DNA of 64,000 nucleotides from Ohtaekwangia sp036568665. Its GTDB lineage: Bacteria > Bacteroidota > Bacteroidia > Cytophagales > Cyclobacteriaceae. Of this stretch, positions 26,460 to 35,585 are shown piece by piece. The notes under the pieces were generated by a model. It saw only the letters and a program-made list of their open reading frames with translations. It was not told the origin of the DNA and did not search any database. A program made the position numbers and the translations under genes. Numbering within the stretch: position 1 is the stretch's first letter; every line of letters starts with the position of its first letter. The stretch lies in contig NZ_DATCSD010000428.1 of the NCBI RefSeq assembly GCF_036568665.1, positions 1 through 64,000 on the forward strand. Direction: 5' to 3'.

Positions 26460-28079
26460 ATGGCAGGTAAAGATATGGTTTGGTGGCAGTCGGGTGTGAT
26501 TTACCAGATATACCCGCGGTCTTTTCAGGATAGTAATGGTGATGGTGTTGGCGATCTCATGGGTATTGCATCGCGGCTCGATTACCTGCAGTGGTTAGGT
26601 GTTCGTGCTGTGTGGCTCTCGCCTATATATCCATCGCCCATGGCCGACTTCGGTTATGACATCTCGGATTATGGGGATATTCATCCACTCTTTGGCACCA
26701 TGCAAGACTTCGATGCATTGCTGGAAGGCATTCATCGCAGAAAAATGAAACTTATACTGGACCTCGTTCCTAATCATACATCTGATAAACATCCCTGGTT
26801 TCTTGAGTCAAGATCATCACGCGATAATCCGAAGCGCGACTGGTATATATGGAAAGATGCTCGCGAGCATGGCGCGGTGCCCAACAACTGGCTTGCAGCG
26901 TTTGGTGGTTCTGCGTGGGAGTGGGATGAAGCAACACAACAATACTACTATCATGCTTTTCTCAAAGAGCAACCCGACCTGAACTGGCGTAACACCGAAG
27001 TTCAAACTGCTATGCTTTCGATGATGCGCTTCTGGCTCGAAAAAGGTGTGGATGGTTTTCGTGTCGATGTCATGTGGCACATGATAAAGGATGCCTTGTT
27101 TCGTGATAACCCTGTTAACCCCGACTATCAGTCGCACATGGCTACCTACGATCAGTTACTCCCTATATATTCAACCGACCAGCCCGAAGTGCATGACATT
27201 GTGCGACAGATGCGTTCATTGCTGGATGAATTTCCCGAGCGCATGATGATTGGTGAAATATACCTGCCTGTGCACAAGCTGATGATATATTACGGAACCG
27301 ATAATAAAGGCGCGCATCTTCCCTTCAACTTCATGTTACTCACGCTGGCGTGGGATACAAAAAAAATCACAGCTGCTATAAATGAATATGAGACCTCATT
27401 GCCCAAAGGCGGCTGGCCCAACTGGGTGCTAGGTAATCACGATCAGCCGCGCGTAGTGAGTCGTATAGGGATAGAGCAGGCGCGTGTAGCCGCAGTGTTG
27501 CTGCTCACCCTGCGCGGCACACCCACTATATATTATGGTGAAGAGCTGGGCATGCGCGATGTTGCTATACCACCTGATAAGATGATGGACCCGCAGGGAC
27601 TAAATATGCCAGAGAAAAATCTCAGTCGCGACCCGGCACGCACGCCCATGCAATGGGATAACAGCGAATATAGCGGCTTCTCATTAGCGCGTCCGTGGTT
27701 GCCCGTAGATCGTACAGCTGCGCAGAACAATGTTCGCGTGCAGCAGAGCGATCCGTCTTCCATGCTTTGGCTATATAGGAAGCTGATCCGTCTTCGTGAA
27801 GAAAACCCGGTGTTGATAACAGGTTCCTATATACCGGTATATACCGATCACCAGATCATTGCTTATCTGCGCAAAGAAGAGGGGCACCCTGTTTTTTTAA
27901 TTGTACTCAACCTCAGCCATCGCCCGTGTTATTTTAAACTGGAAAATCGCTCGCTCTATGGCACCATTGTTCTATCTACAACGCCTGCCCTGGAGCAAAC
28001 AACGGTGCGTGATACCATAACCCTGAGCGGTGACGAAGCTGTAGTTATTGCGTTACAGGATTCAGAAAACAATAGATGA
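26460..28079 (+). CDS. GH13 alpha-glucosidase / oligo-1,6-glucosidase type
   Basis: This 539-aa GH13 enzyme hydrolyses or transfers alpha-glucosyl residues. It has no signal peptide, so it is probably cytoplasmic. Conserved regions are LVPNHTSDKHPWF, GFRVDVMWHM (nucleophile Asp203), MIGEIYLP (acid/base Glu266) and LGNHDQPR (Asp328). The Val-Pro-Asn-His and the YQIYPRSFQDSNGDGVGDL start are typical of the oligo-1,6-glucosidase/trehalose-6-P hydrolase/glucosidase subgroup. The stop overlaps the treZ start by 4 nt, so the two are translationally coupled and probably share alpha-glucan metabolism. Exact substrate preference cannot be read from the sequence. Confidence 0.88.
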   Translation: MAGKDMVWWQSGVIYQIYPRSFQDSNGDGVGDLMGIASRLDYLQWLGVRAVWLSPIYPSPMADFGYDISDYGDIHPLFGTMQDFDALLEGIHRRKMKLILDLVPNHTSDKHPWFLESRSSRDNPKRDWYIWKDAREHGAVPNNWLAAFGGSAWEWDEATQQYYYHAFLKEQPDLNWRNTEVQTAMLSMMRFWLEKGVDGFRVDVMWHMIKDALFRDNPVNPDYQSHMATYDQLLPIYSTDQPEVHDIVRQMRSLLDEFPERMMIGEIYLPVHKLMIYYGTDNKGAHLPFNFMLLTLAWDTKKITAAINEYETSLPKGGWPNWVLGNHDQPRVVSRIGIEQARVAAVLLLTLRGTPTIYYGEELGMRDVAIPPDKMMDPQGLNMPEKNLSRDPARTPMQWDNSEYSGFSLARPWLPVDRTAAQNNVRVQQSDPSSMLWLYRKLIRLREENPVLITGSYIPVYTDHQIIAYLRKEEGHPVFLIVLNLSHRPCYFKLENRSLYGTIVLSTTPALEQTTVRDTITLSGDEAVVIALQDSENNR

Positions 28080-29929
28080 TGTATAACAATACCGGTCCAT
28101 ACTATACAGGAAACGCCACCTGCATGTTTACCTGCTGGGCACCCGAGAAAAATTCAGTTACGCTGCGTATAGTCAGTCCGTTTGAACGGGAAGTATATAT
28201 GGTAAAAGATGCCATGGGGTATTTTCATGCAACTCTTACCGATGTTCCTGCCGGTATACAATACTTTTTTTTACCCGAAGGAGAGAACGCACTGTTACCG
28301 GATCCGGCTTCCAATTATCAGCCACAGGGAGTACACGGCCCTTCGGAAGTAGTAGATCATACAGATTTTCCGTGGGATGATATTGGCTGGACAGGTATAC
28401 CTCTGGAAGACCTCGTGCTGTACGAGCTGCACGTGGGTACATTTACGGAAGAAGGTACCTTCGAAGCAATTATACCGCGACTGGATGATCTGGCGGCCAT
28501 GGGTATAAATGCTATTGAGCTGATGCCGGTAACACAATTTTCCGGAGAGCGCAACTGGGGATATGATGGTGTTTTTCCGTATGCACCGCATGCCGTATAT
28601 GGCGGCCCTATAGGATTAAAGAAACTGGTAAATGCCTGCCATCAGAAGGGCATAGCAGTATATTTAGATGTAGTATATAATCACGTAGGCCCCGAAGGAA
28701 ATATACTGAAGCGCTATGGTCCGTATTTTACTTCGCGCTATACGATTCCGTGGGGAGATGCCATGAATCTGGACGACCGCTGGTCGGATGGGGTGCGCGA
28801 CTATATTTCCAACAATCCGCTTTACTGGTTTAGCTATTATCACATAGATGGCTTGCGCGTGGATGCAATCCATACACTTTTTGAAGCCAATGCAGTTTCT
28901 ATCTGGGAGGAGATGCACCACAAAGTGGCAGCGTTGAGTAATGCCCTGGCCAGACCGTTGTACCTGATAGCCGAGAGCGATCTGAACAGTCCGCGCGTAA
29001 CACAGCAGCCGATCATGGGGGGAATGGGGTTTGATGCACAATGGCTTGATGACTTCCATCATGCATTATATACTGTTGTAGATAAACGTGGAAAGCGCAG
29101 GTATGAGGATTATGGTTCGCTGTATCAATTAGCGAAGGCTTATCGCGATGGATTTGTATTGACGGGCGACTTTGTAAAATTTCGCAAGCGCAGGTTCGGT
29201 ACATCTTCTGCCGGTGTACATGGGAAACACTTTGTTGTGTTTAATATGAACCACGACCAGGTGGGTAATCGTGTAGGAGGAGAACGGCTCAGCAAACTAA
29301 TCGATTTTGACAGATTGAAACTGGTAGCCGGTGCGTTGTTTCTGGCACCCTATATTCCGCTGCTGTTTATGGGAGAGGAGTATGCAGAGGAAGCGCCCTT
29401 TCTTTTTTTCTGCGATCACCAGGATCCGAAACTGATACAGGCTATACGCGAAGGAAGAAAAAAAGAGTTGGCCGGTTTTTCCGATGAAGGTGAGCCTGCC
29501 GATCCGTTTGCCCGCGATACTTTTCTGCGCTGCAAACTGCAATGGAAAAAACGCCGGGAAGGTAAACATGCTATTATGCTGGCGTGGTATAAAATGTGGA
29601 TCGATCTGCGCAATCGCTATAAAGTGTTGAAGAACTATAATAAGATCAATATAACGGTAGATGTACAGGAACCGGGTATGCTGATTATACAGCGAAAATA
29701 CCAGGAGCAACTTCGGTTAGTGGCATTTATAAACTTTGCAGAACAGGATACAACGTATGGGGTACCCGCAGGGAACACGCGCTGGATAAAATGCCTGGAC
29801 TCCCGTGATGCCCGGTGGAACATACAGCCACAGAAAGTTTCCGGAGTGCCGGAGCAGATAACCGGCTCAGTATCTATTATGCTGCCGGCTCTCAGCCTCG
29901 TGCTATATGAAGTTACTGCGGATGAATAA
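28076..29929 (+). CDS. treZ: malto-oligosyltrehalose trehalohydrolase
   Basis: TreZ releases trehalose from the end of maltooligosyl-trehalose made by TreY. This 617-aa protein has an N-terminal carbohydrate-binding/E-set domain (about residues 1-100) and a GH13 barrel: YELHVGTFTEEGTFEA, the characteristic ERNWGYDGVFPYAPHAVYGG, VVYNHVGPEGN, GLRVDAIH (Asp263), LIAESDLN (Glu300) and MNHDQVGNR (Asp). Length and motifs fit TreZ better than glycogen-branching enzymes. The usual partner treY is not in the window; the coupled gene upstream is a GH13 glucosidase. Trehalose production would serve osmotic or desiccation protection. Confidence 0.88.
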   Translation: MMYNNTGPYYTGNATCMFTCWAPEKNSVTLRIVSPFEREVYMVKDAMGYFHATLTDVPAGIQYFFLPEGENALLPDPASNYQPQGVHGPSEVVDHTDFPWDDIGWTGIPLEDLVLYELHVGTFTEEGTFEAIIPRLDDLAAMGINAIELMPVTQFSGERNWGYDGVFPYAPHAVYGGPIGLKKLVNACHQKGIAVYLDVVYNHVGPEGNILKRYGPYFTSRYTIPWGDAMNLDDRWSDGVRDYISNNPLYWFSYYHIDGLRVDAIHTLFEANAVSIWEEMHHKVAALSNALARPLYLIAESDLNSPRVTQQPIMGGMGFDAQWLDDFHHALYTVVDKRGKRRYEDYGSLYQLAKAYRDGFVLTGDFVKFRKRRFGTSSAGVHGKHFVVFNMNHDQVGNRVGGERLSKLIDFDRLKLVAGALFLAPYIPLLFMGEEYAEEAPFLFFCDHQDPKLIQAIREGRKKELAGFSDEGEPADPFARDTFLRCKLQWKKRREGKHAIMLAWYKMWIDLRNRYKVLKNYNKINITVDVQEPGMLIIQRKYQEQLRLVAFINFAEQDTTYGVPAGNTRWIKCLDSRDARWNIQPQKVSGVPEQITGSVSIMLPALSLVLYEVTADE

Positions 29930-29982
29930 GATTTTGGAGGAACAATTTTTTTGTGTCGGTTTGTGAAACTGTTAAGACCGTA

Positions 29983-30303
29983 ATGATGGATACCACACTA
30001 ACAGAAAAATTGCTGGGCCGTATCGTAAAGGAAATGGATTCGGCCACCCGTGTAATAGAAGCTTTGCATAAACGTGGCTATACCTATAACTTCGAACTTA
30101 CGGATGAGAAGCTTATTTGCCTGCAAAATTTCAAATGTTATTTCCCTGACGACTTTGTGGTGGATGTAGTTTATCCGCTGGAAGGAGCCAGCCATGATCT
30201 GAAAGAATGTTTTCTCTTTGCCTTGCGTGAGCCCCTGACAGAAGTGAAGGGTATATTTTACTTTACATGCTATACCGGTAATTCTTTCTCCAGGTTGCTA
30301 TAA
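29983..30303 (+). CDS. small conserved protein, 'phosphoribosylpyrophosphate synthetase'-named family
   Basis: This soluble protein of about 106 aa (counting from the ATG at 29983; the frame is open from a GTG at 29953) has the pattern VIEALHKRGYTYNFELTDEKL...FPDDFVVDVVYPLEG...EVKGIFYF. It resembles a widespread family of roughly 100-residue Bacteroidota proteins that databases often label phosphoribosylpyrophosphate synthetase, though they are far too short for that enzyme and their function is not known. It lies 53 bp after treZ on the same strand and may be co-transcribed with it. Confidence 0.6.
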   Translation: MMDTTLTEKLLGRIVKEMDSATRVIEALHKRGYTYNFELTDEKLICLQNFKCYFPDDFVVDVVYPLEGASHDLKECFLFALREPLTEVKGIFYFTCYTGNSFSRLL

Positions 30304-30409
30304 AACTCTACAGCCATCCTCAGCCTATCCATAGAATACCCCAACTATACCGGAAGTATACATCATTTTCTGCGGCATGGCTTTTACGCTATCGGCAGAA
30401 AAAAGATTT

Positions 30410-30787
30410 ATGAGAAAAATTACAGCATTCCTCGTGGCGATGTTTATGGTAAGCATCGCGTTTGTTCATGCACAGCAAACTGATTCCACGCGCAATCAGC
30501 AACGGCCGTCACAAAGCTCTCCGTCTACAGAACCCACACAGTCCGATCAGTATAAGTCGGGCGACTTCGATGAGATCGAATCGGCCGATGTACCCGCCTC
30601 GCTGCGCAGCACATTACAGCGCACACAGTATAAAGGATGGGAAAGCGGAAAAGTATATCGCAGCAAAAACAACAGCGGTTATTGGGTAACCATCGGAACA
30701 GGCAGTGATACCAGAAATTATTACTTCGACAGAAACGGAAGAGCTACAAAAGCTCCCGGCCCTGGCGTTGGTAAATCTCCGGAATAG
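30410..30787 (+). CDS. small secreted protein, possibly PepSY-like
   Basis: This 125-aa protein has a clear signal peptide (MRKITAFLVAMFMVSIAFVHA, probable cleavage before QQTD). A Ser/Gln/Thr-rich linker follows, then a compact region DEIESADVPASLRSTLQRTQYKGW...YWVTIGTG...YYFDRNGRATK. This ordering of a helix followed by two strands is like the PepSY-like (BLIP-type) domains common in Bacteroidota secreted proteins. The start at 30410 is chosen because it begins the signal peptide and follows an AGAAAAAAGA stretch. A strong terminator closes the transcript. Confidence 0.6.
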   Translation: MRKITAFLVAMFMVSIAFVHAQQTDSTRNQQRPSQSSPSTEPTQSDQYKSGDFDEIESADVPASLRSTLQRTQYKGWESGKVYRSKNNSGYWVTIGTGSDTRNYYFDRNGRATKAPGPGVGKSPE

Positions 30788-30801
30788 TAATAAACCAGTT
30801 C

Positions 30802-30840
30802 TGAAAAAGAAAGCTGAACGATCTTCAGCTTTCTTTTTTA
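30802..30840 (+). terminator. rho-independent terminator
   Basis: GAAAGCTGAA pairs with TTCAGCTTTC across a 5-nt loop, with A-rich 5' and T6 3' flanks. It lies about 20 bp after the small secreted protein gene and probably ends the GH13-treZ transcript group. Confidence 0.88.
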
Positions 30841-30897
30841 CAGCCTATAGTATAAAATGTCGTATAAAAACAAACGGAGTATAAATATACCGGAGTG

Positions 30898-31899
30898 ATG
30901 GAAAAGAAATGGCTATACATGGGAATGGCAGGCGCGGCATGGCTGATGGCTCACGCCATTTATCGGCAACGCACAGCCTATAAATTCGATGATAAAGTTG
31001 TGTTGATCACCGGAGGTGCACGAGGACTCGGGTTAGTGCTGGCGCGCAAGCTTGCCGCAAAAGGTGCCAAACTTGTGTTGTGCAGTCGCACAGAATCACA
31101 GCTTCAGTCAGCAGAAACAGAATTGCGTCAGGCCGGTGCGGATATACTAACCGTTGTGTGCGACATTACAAAGCCTGAGCAGGTAAACGATATGATCGCT
31201 CGCATTATAACGCACTATGGCAGGCTCGATGTACTGGTCAACAATGCCGGTATAATTCAGGTGGGTCCTGCGGAATCATTTACCGAGGCGGATTATAAAA
31301 TTGCTATGGATACAAATTTCTGGGGAGCACTCTATACGATGCTGTCTGCAATTCCTCATTTCAGGAAACAGGGAGAAGGCCAGATTGTAAACATTACTTC
31401 TATAGGTGGCAAAGTAGCCGTGCCGCATTTACTTCCCTATACCGCCAGTAAGTTTGCTTTGGTAGGACTCTCGCAGGGTATGCATGCATCACTCAGAAAG
31501 TATAACATTGCTGTTACTACTGTGGTACCCGGCTTAATGCAAACAGGAAGTCCGCGTAATATCGATGTGAAGGGAGATTATACCCGTGAGTATGCCTGGT
31601 TTAAAATTGCTGGTTCATTACCTCTTGTTTCTATGCGGGCGGAGAAAGCAGCCGAGGCTATTATAAAGGCCATATCGCACAAACAATCGGAACTTGTATT
31701 TCCGTTAACATCCAAAGCGGTAACGGCTATACAGGGCATCGCTCCCGAATTACTGGCCACCGTCATGGCTTTGGTAGATCGCCTGTTGCCGGCTGCTAAA
31801 GGCATGGATACCCATAAAGGATATGAGAGCGAATCACTTCTTTCTGTTGGATTGGGCAAGCGAAGCACCGCAGCTGCTATTCGTAATAACGAATACTGA
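30898..31899 (+). CDS. short-chain dehydrogenase/reductase with N-terminal hydrophobic segment
   Basis: This 333-aa classical SDR has a Rossmann motif TGGARGLG near residue 40, LVNNAGI, a catalytic Ser in NITSIGG, YTASK (Tyr-x-x-x-Lys), and PG after the active site. The length and the hydrophobic N-terminal WLYMGMAGAAWLMAHAIY segment indicate a membrane-associated member with about 80 extra C-terminal residues. It would use NAD(P)(H) to oxidise or reduce an unknown alcohol or ketone. The start at 30898 follows CGGAG; a GTG lies one codon earlier. Such SDRs are often found with stress-related genes, as here. Confidence 0.8.
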   Translation: MEKKWLYMGMAGAAWLMAHAIYRQRTAYKFDDKVVLITGGARGLGLVLARKLAAKGAKLVLCSRTESQLQSAETELRQAGADILTVVCDITKPEQVNDMIARIITHYGRLDVLVNNAGIIQVGPAESFTEADYKIAMDTNFWGALYTMLSAIPHFRKQGEGQIVNITSIGGKVAVPHLLPYTASKFALVGLSQGMHASLRKYNIAVTTVVPGLMQTGSPRNIDVKGDYTREYAWFKIAGSLPLVSMRAEKAAEAIIKAISHKQSELVFPLTSKAVTAIQGIAPELLATVMALVDRLLPAAKGMDTHKGYESESLLSVGLGKRSTAAAIRNNEY

Positions 31900-32267
31900 A
31901 AAAGGTGAGTGACACGAAATATACCTTCGTATCAAAATGGGTACTTCATATAGATAGGGTATATATTTACCCCAGGTATTGGCCCGAGCTTTCGCTACAG
32001 GTCTGGAGATTTCGGTTGTCTTTCCCGGTTGTAAATTTTGCAGCCAACCGTCAATGTATCAAAAATGATTATTTAATTCCTTATCAACCTGCGCACCATC
32101 TTGCATGAGGAGCATTGGCAACACTTTTAAAAAGCATTGGTTATCTCGCTATAGACGGGGAATACTTTTTAAGTCCTTCCTGCTATTCGGCACATCGCAT
32201 ACGGATAATGGTAAAGGAACGATCAGAAGGCGAAGTGTTGTGAATGTATATATAAAAACATACTCCT
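31900..32267. other. 368-bp intergenic region
   Basis: No gene, hairpin with a T run or obvious repeat was recognised between the SDR and the sugar dehydrogenase genes. It presumably holds the promoter of the downstream gene. Confidence 0.45.
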
Positions 32268-33443
32268 ATGAAAAGATCTATAGTGTATTTTGCAAAGCCC
32301 CGGCTTATGCTTCTCCTTTTTTTTCTGTATGTCGGATTATTCTCATGTGACGATTCGATGGATGATGATGATAACGGAGATAGCTCGGGTATATCTGCCA
32401 GTGTGTATGCTGAACGACTTGATACTCCCTGGGAGCTGGCATTCGCTCCCGATGGAAGACTCTTTATTACGGAGCGGCCCGGGCGTGTTTCTATAGTGGA
32501 AAATAATACGGTAAAGCCCTGGCTGGAGCTTGACTCCGTAGCGTTGGAAGTAGGAGAGTCCGGATTACTCGGTCTTGCGCTCGATCCGGATTTTGCCCAT
32601 AATAAATATGTATATATAGGATATACCTACGCTGCCAGCAAAGGGCCGCTCAAGCTGGTGAATAAACTGGTTCGCTACCGTGAAGATGCCTCGGATAAAC
32701 CTGTGTTCGATCGGGTATTGCAAGATGGCATAGAGGGGAACTATATCCATAATTCAGGTCCTATAGAATTTGGGCCTGATGGTAAATTATACTGGGCAGT
32801 GGGCGATCGCTATGTTCCTGCACTGGCACAGGATACCGATGTGCGCAACGGTAAGATATTGCGGATGAATTCAGACGGAAGTATACCAGACGATAATCCG
32901 ATGACAGAATCCTATATATACTCTTACGGACATCGTAATCCGCAGGGGCTGGCATTTCACCCGGAGACGAAGGAACTATGGTCAACCGAACATGGACCTT
33001 CCGATGAACAGGGATGTTGCATGGATGAGATCAACCGTATACTCCCGGGAAGAAATTACGGATGGCCTGTAATTCGTGGCAGCCAGCAACAGGCAGGCAT
33101 GGAAACACCGGTATATTATAGTGGCGATACCACTACATGGGCACCGACAGGTGGTTTCTTTATAACGCAAGGTTCCTGGAACGGTGCGTTTGTGTTTACC
33201 GGTTTACGGGGACAGGCACTCTATAAAGCGAGCTTCAGTACTGATAAGACACAGATTGTAAAAGTTGACCGGTATCTCCATCGTACTTTCGGACGACTGC
33301 GCAATGTGGTGCAGGGACCTGATGGCAACCTATATATAGCAATCAGTAACCAGGATGGCCGAGGGCACCCGGCAGAAACTGATGATCGTATCATCGTGAT
33401 CAGCATCGATGAGCTGGATCGCATTGGCCCCGATCATGATTAG
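32268..33443 (+). CDS. PQQ-dependent sugar dehydrogenase-type lipoprotein
   Basis: This 391-aa six-bladed beta-propeller belongs to the soluble glucose/aldose sugar dehydrogenase family (GSDH/YliI type). The N-terminus is a lipoprotein signal (lipobox around GLFSC) followed by an acidic Asp-rich linker. Family parts are LDTPWELAFAPDGRLFITERPGRV, ESGLLGLALDPDF, HNSGPIEFGPDGKLYWAVGD, YGHRNPQGLAFHP and STEHGPSDEQ. The usual HNGG has become HNSG, with the His retained. The electron acceptor and sugar are unknown; PQQ synthesis genes are not in the window. Confidence 0.85.
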   Translation: MKRSIVYFAKPRLMLLLFFLYVGLFSCDDSMDDDDNGDSSGISASVYAERLDTPWELAFAPDGRLFITERPGRVSIVENNTVKPWLELDSVALEVGESGLLGLALDPDFAHNKYVYIGYTYAASKGPLKLVNKLVRYREDASDKPVFDRVLQDGIEGNYIHNSGPIEFGPDGKLYWAVGDRYVPALAQDTDVRNGKILRMNSDGSIPDDNPMTESYIYSYGHRNPQGLAFHPETKELWSTEHGPSDEQGCCMDEINRILPGRNYGWPVIRGSQQQAGMETPVYYSGDTTTWAPTGGFFITQGSWNGAFVFTGLRGQALYKASFSTDKTQIVKVDRYLHRTFGRLRNVVQGPDGNLYIAISNQDGRGHPAETDDRIIVISIDELDRIGPDHD

Positions 33444-33519
33444 TGTAACAAACAATATACTCTCATTATGAAACTATATACTTTCCAAAACGGAACATAA
33501 AATTGTTTTTTCATGGGTA

Positions 33520-33564
33520 GTAACGGCCACTGTATAGATATAGTTATATACGGTGGCCTGTTAC
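33520..33564. repeat. long imperfect inverted repeat
   Basis: GTAAC-GGCCACTGTATA (33520-33536) pairs with the reverse complement of 33547-33564 (GTAACAGGCCACCGTATA) with one bulge and one wobble. It lies between the convergent ends of the sugar dehydrogenase and the small charged protein gene. There is no T run on either side, so it is not a canonical terminator. Confidence 0.6.
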
Positions 33565-33568
33565 AAAC

Positions 33569-33760
33569 TCAGATGGTGGTGTCGTCATTGATCTCGTTCT
33601 CATCGCCAAGTTGTTTGTTGCGATGATTTTCTTTTTTACGCGAGTCTGTAGATACATGCGGTTCCTGCTGTTCGCCCTTCTTATTCTCAGGCGTTGAGGG
33701 AGTTGTTTTTTTCTCTCCGGAGGTGGCAGGTTGTTGCCGGGTTGGATTTTGCTTTTTCAT
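33569..33760 (-). CDS. small, highly charged, probably disordered protein
   Basis: This 63-aa product begins MKKQNPTRQQPATSGEKKTT and is made almost entirely of Lys, Glu, Gln, Asn, Pro, Ser and Thr, with no hydrophobic core. That composition suggests an intrinsically disordered protein. The frame remains open further upstream, but the ATG at 33760 avoids overlap with the MFS gene. It lies 58 bp downstream of the MFS transporter gene on the same strand. Function is unknown. The call is moderate because compositionally simple ORFs can be spurious. Confidence 0.5.
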   Translation of the reverse strand: MKKQNPTRQQPATSGEKKTTPSTPENKKGEQQEPHVSTDSRKKENHRNKQLGDENEINDDTTI

Positions 33761-33818
33761 TGTTATAAATTTTAAGAATACTATATATACTTTATTGCCT
33801 TGGGAGAAGAATAAATCT

Positions 33819-35327
33819 TCATTCCAGGGAATGCTTGGCATGGTGTGGATGAGTGATGCGTTTCCGTGTGGTACGTTTGCGAATAAGCGTCCAGAAATGT
33901 TTAGGCCATGTAATCATGTTGCCGATCAGGAAATGATCCTTCAGATTATTGCGCAGGTTACTCCGCATAATGCGCACTACCTGGTCTTTATGTACTTCGC
34001 CTACTTCATTTACCTGCAGCAAAAGTTCTACGGCAATAAACGCGAGAATCGCTGCAATCAGAAAGAGAAAATTCCATTCATGAAACAAGGCAAGTCGAAA
34101 GAGCTTGTTGGTCTGCGGACTATTCCATGTGGCTACTACAATGAGCGAGCGATGGGTAAAGTAATCGGCCAGCACTCCGCCCAGCACCGGGGCCACGGAA
34201 GAAAATATAGAAGTGATGATATTTTTGCAGGTAAGGTATACAATGGCATCTTCCTTGGGAGCGAGCTTCAACCCTATATTTGTTAACGAGAGATTGATGC
34301 CAGCTGTAGATATACCCGTAAAAATGTGAATGGAAACCAGTAATATGATATTCGCATAGTCTTCCGAAAATATACCGGCAAAGCACCAGGCGATCAGGCA
34401 GAGTATATATAGAGGAGCGCCAATGGCGATAATCGTTTTGTTGCTATACCGGTCCGCATACATTCCCCATGCACGAATGGTAAGTATACTGAACACCTGG
34501 CTTACAATGGCAAAGGTAATAATATAGGAGAGGGGTACATGCAAAGTCTTTAACATAAACACGGTAAAAAAAGGCGTGGCGATGTTGAGGGCAAATACCC
34601 AGGCCGAGTTAAAGATGAGCAGCCGCTTAAAGTTCTTGTCTTGCAGCGGTTGCCTGATAAGCCGGAGTATATTTTCTTTTTTCAGATACGATTGTGGCTC
34701 CTGTACACGCGAAAGAATCAAAGCACCCGTAAGCCCGATAACACCACCAAGTATAAACATATAGGCATACGTATCCGCTTCGGCATCGGGATAATGGCGT
34801 TTCACATAATCAACCAGTAAAGCCAGTATAATACTCAGCACTACATTCAGTGTTTGCGTATAACTGCTTCGCCGGGAAAAATAGGAGCCGAGTGATTTTT
34901 CAGGAACCATGTCTTTGATCCATGAGTTCCAGCTGGGCCCGGCAATGGAGCCGAAAAGAAAATATACAAAGAGCAAAACGATAAGTGCATTCACAAAATG
35001 ATCGGCCGATACAAGGAAGGGCAATATACCAATAGCCACCAGTGGTATGCGAGCACATACAGCGCACAGAACGGCCACTGCTCTGCGGTTGTTGAATTTA
35101 CGTACCAGCCAGATCGATACAAGCTGAAAGAGGTTGGTGAAGGTTGGCAACGATGCTAATAAACCGATCTGAAAATTGGAAGCGCCCATCAATAATGCCA
35201 TGGCTACCAGAAAGGCTCCGCCTGTAAGCGTAGTCATCGCCTCAGCAGCGAGACCATCGCCAATCATAAGCTTCAGTCCCGTTTTGATCTCCTCTTCCGA
35301 TAGCGATTGTTTGGGCGTAAAATTCAT
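33819..35327 (-). CDS. MFS transporter
   Basis: This 502-aa major facilitator has about twelve transmembrane helices and a hydrophilic, basic C-terminal tail (LIRKRTTRKRITHPHH...). The loop after helix 2 reads VRKFNNRRAVAV, and GSIAGPSWNSWIKDMVPEKSLGSYFSRR is a family-typical stretch between helices 4 and 5. The substrate cannot be inferred. It is on its own and runs opposite to the glycosyltransferase cluster that begins 258 bp away. Confidence 0.8.
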   Translation of the reverse strand: MNFTPKQSLSEEEIKTGLKLMIGDGLAAEAMTTLTGGAFLVAMALLMGASNFQIGLLASLPTFTNLFQLVSIWLVRKFNNRRAVAVLCAVCARIPLVAIGILPFLVSADHFVNALIVLLFVYFLFGSIAGPSWNSWIKDMVPEKSLGSYFSRRSSYTQTLNVVLSIILALLVDYVKRHYPDAEADTYAYMFILGGVIGLTGALILSRVQEPQSYLKKENILRLIRQPLQDKNFKRLLIFNSAWVFALNIATPFFTVFMLKTLHVPLSYIITFAIVSQVFSILTIRAWGMYADRYSNKTIIAIGAPLYILCLIAWCFAGIFSEDYANIILLVSIHIFTGISTAGINLSLTNIGLKLAPKEDAIVYLTCKNIITSIFSSVAPVLGGVLADYFTHRSLIVVATWNSPQTNKLFRLALFHEWNFLFLIAAILAFIAVELLLQVNEVGEVHKDQVVRIMRSNLRNNLKDHFLIGNMITWPKHFWTLIRKRTTRKRITHPHHAKHSLE

Positions 35328-35585
35328 GCGTCAGTATATCTATCTATATATAGAGCTATTTCTATTTCAAATGCTCTTTCGTGTGTGTTCAGTCATAAAT
35401 ATCCATGCCTTCCAAAAGTATAGGTGCGTACAACACTTTAGGCAGATGTCTGGCTGATGGGCAAACTAATGCGCACTTACGATTCGTTTAGATGAGAAGT
35501 GTCTATAACCGGGTCTTATTTCTACTCTTCATCTGCTGGCGTTATTATTTAGACGCTTCTGCCGCATTGAAAAGCATAGACGCGT

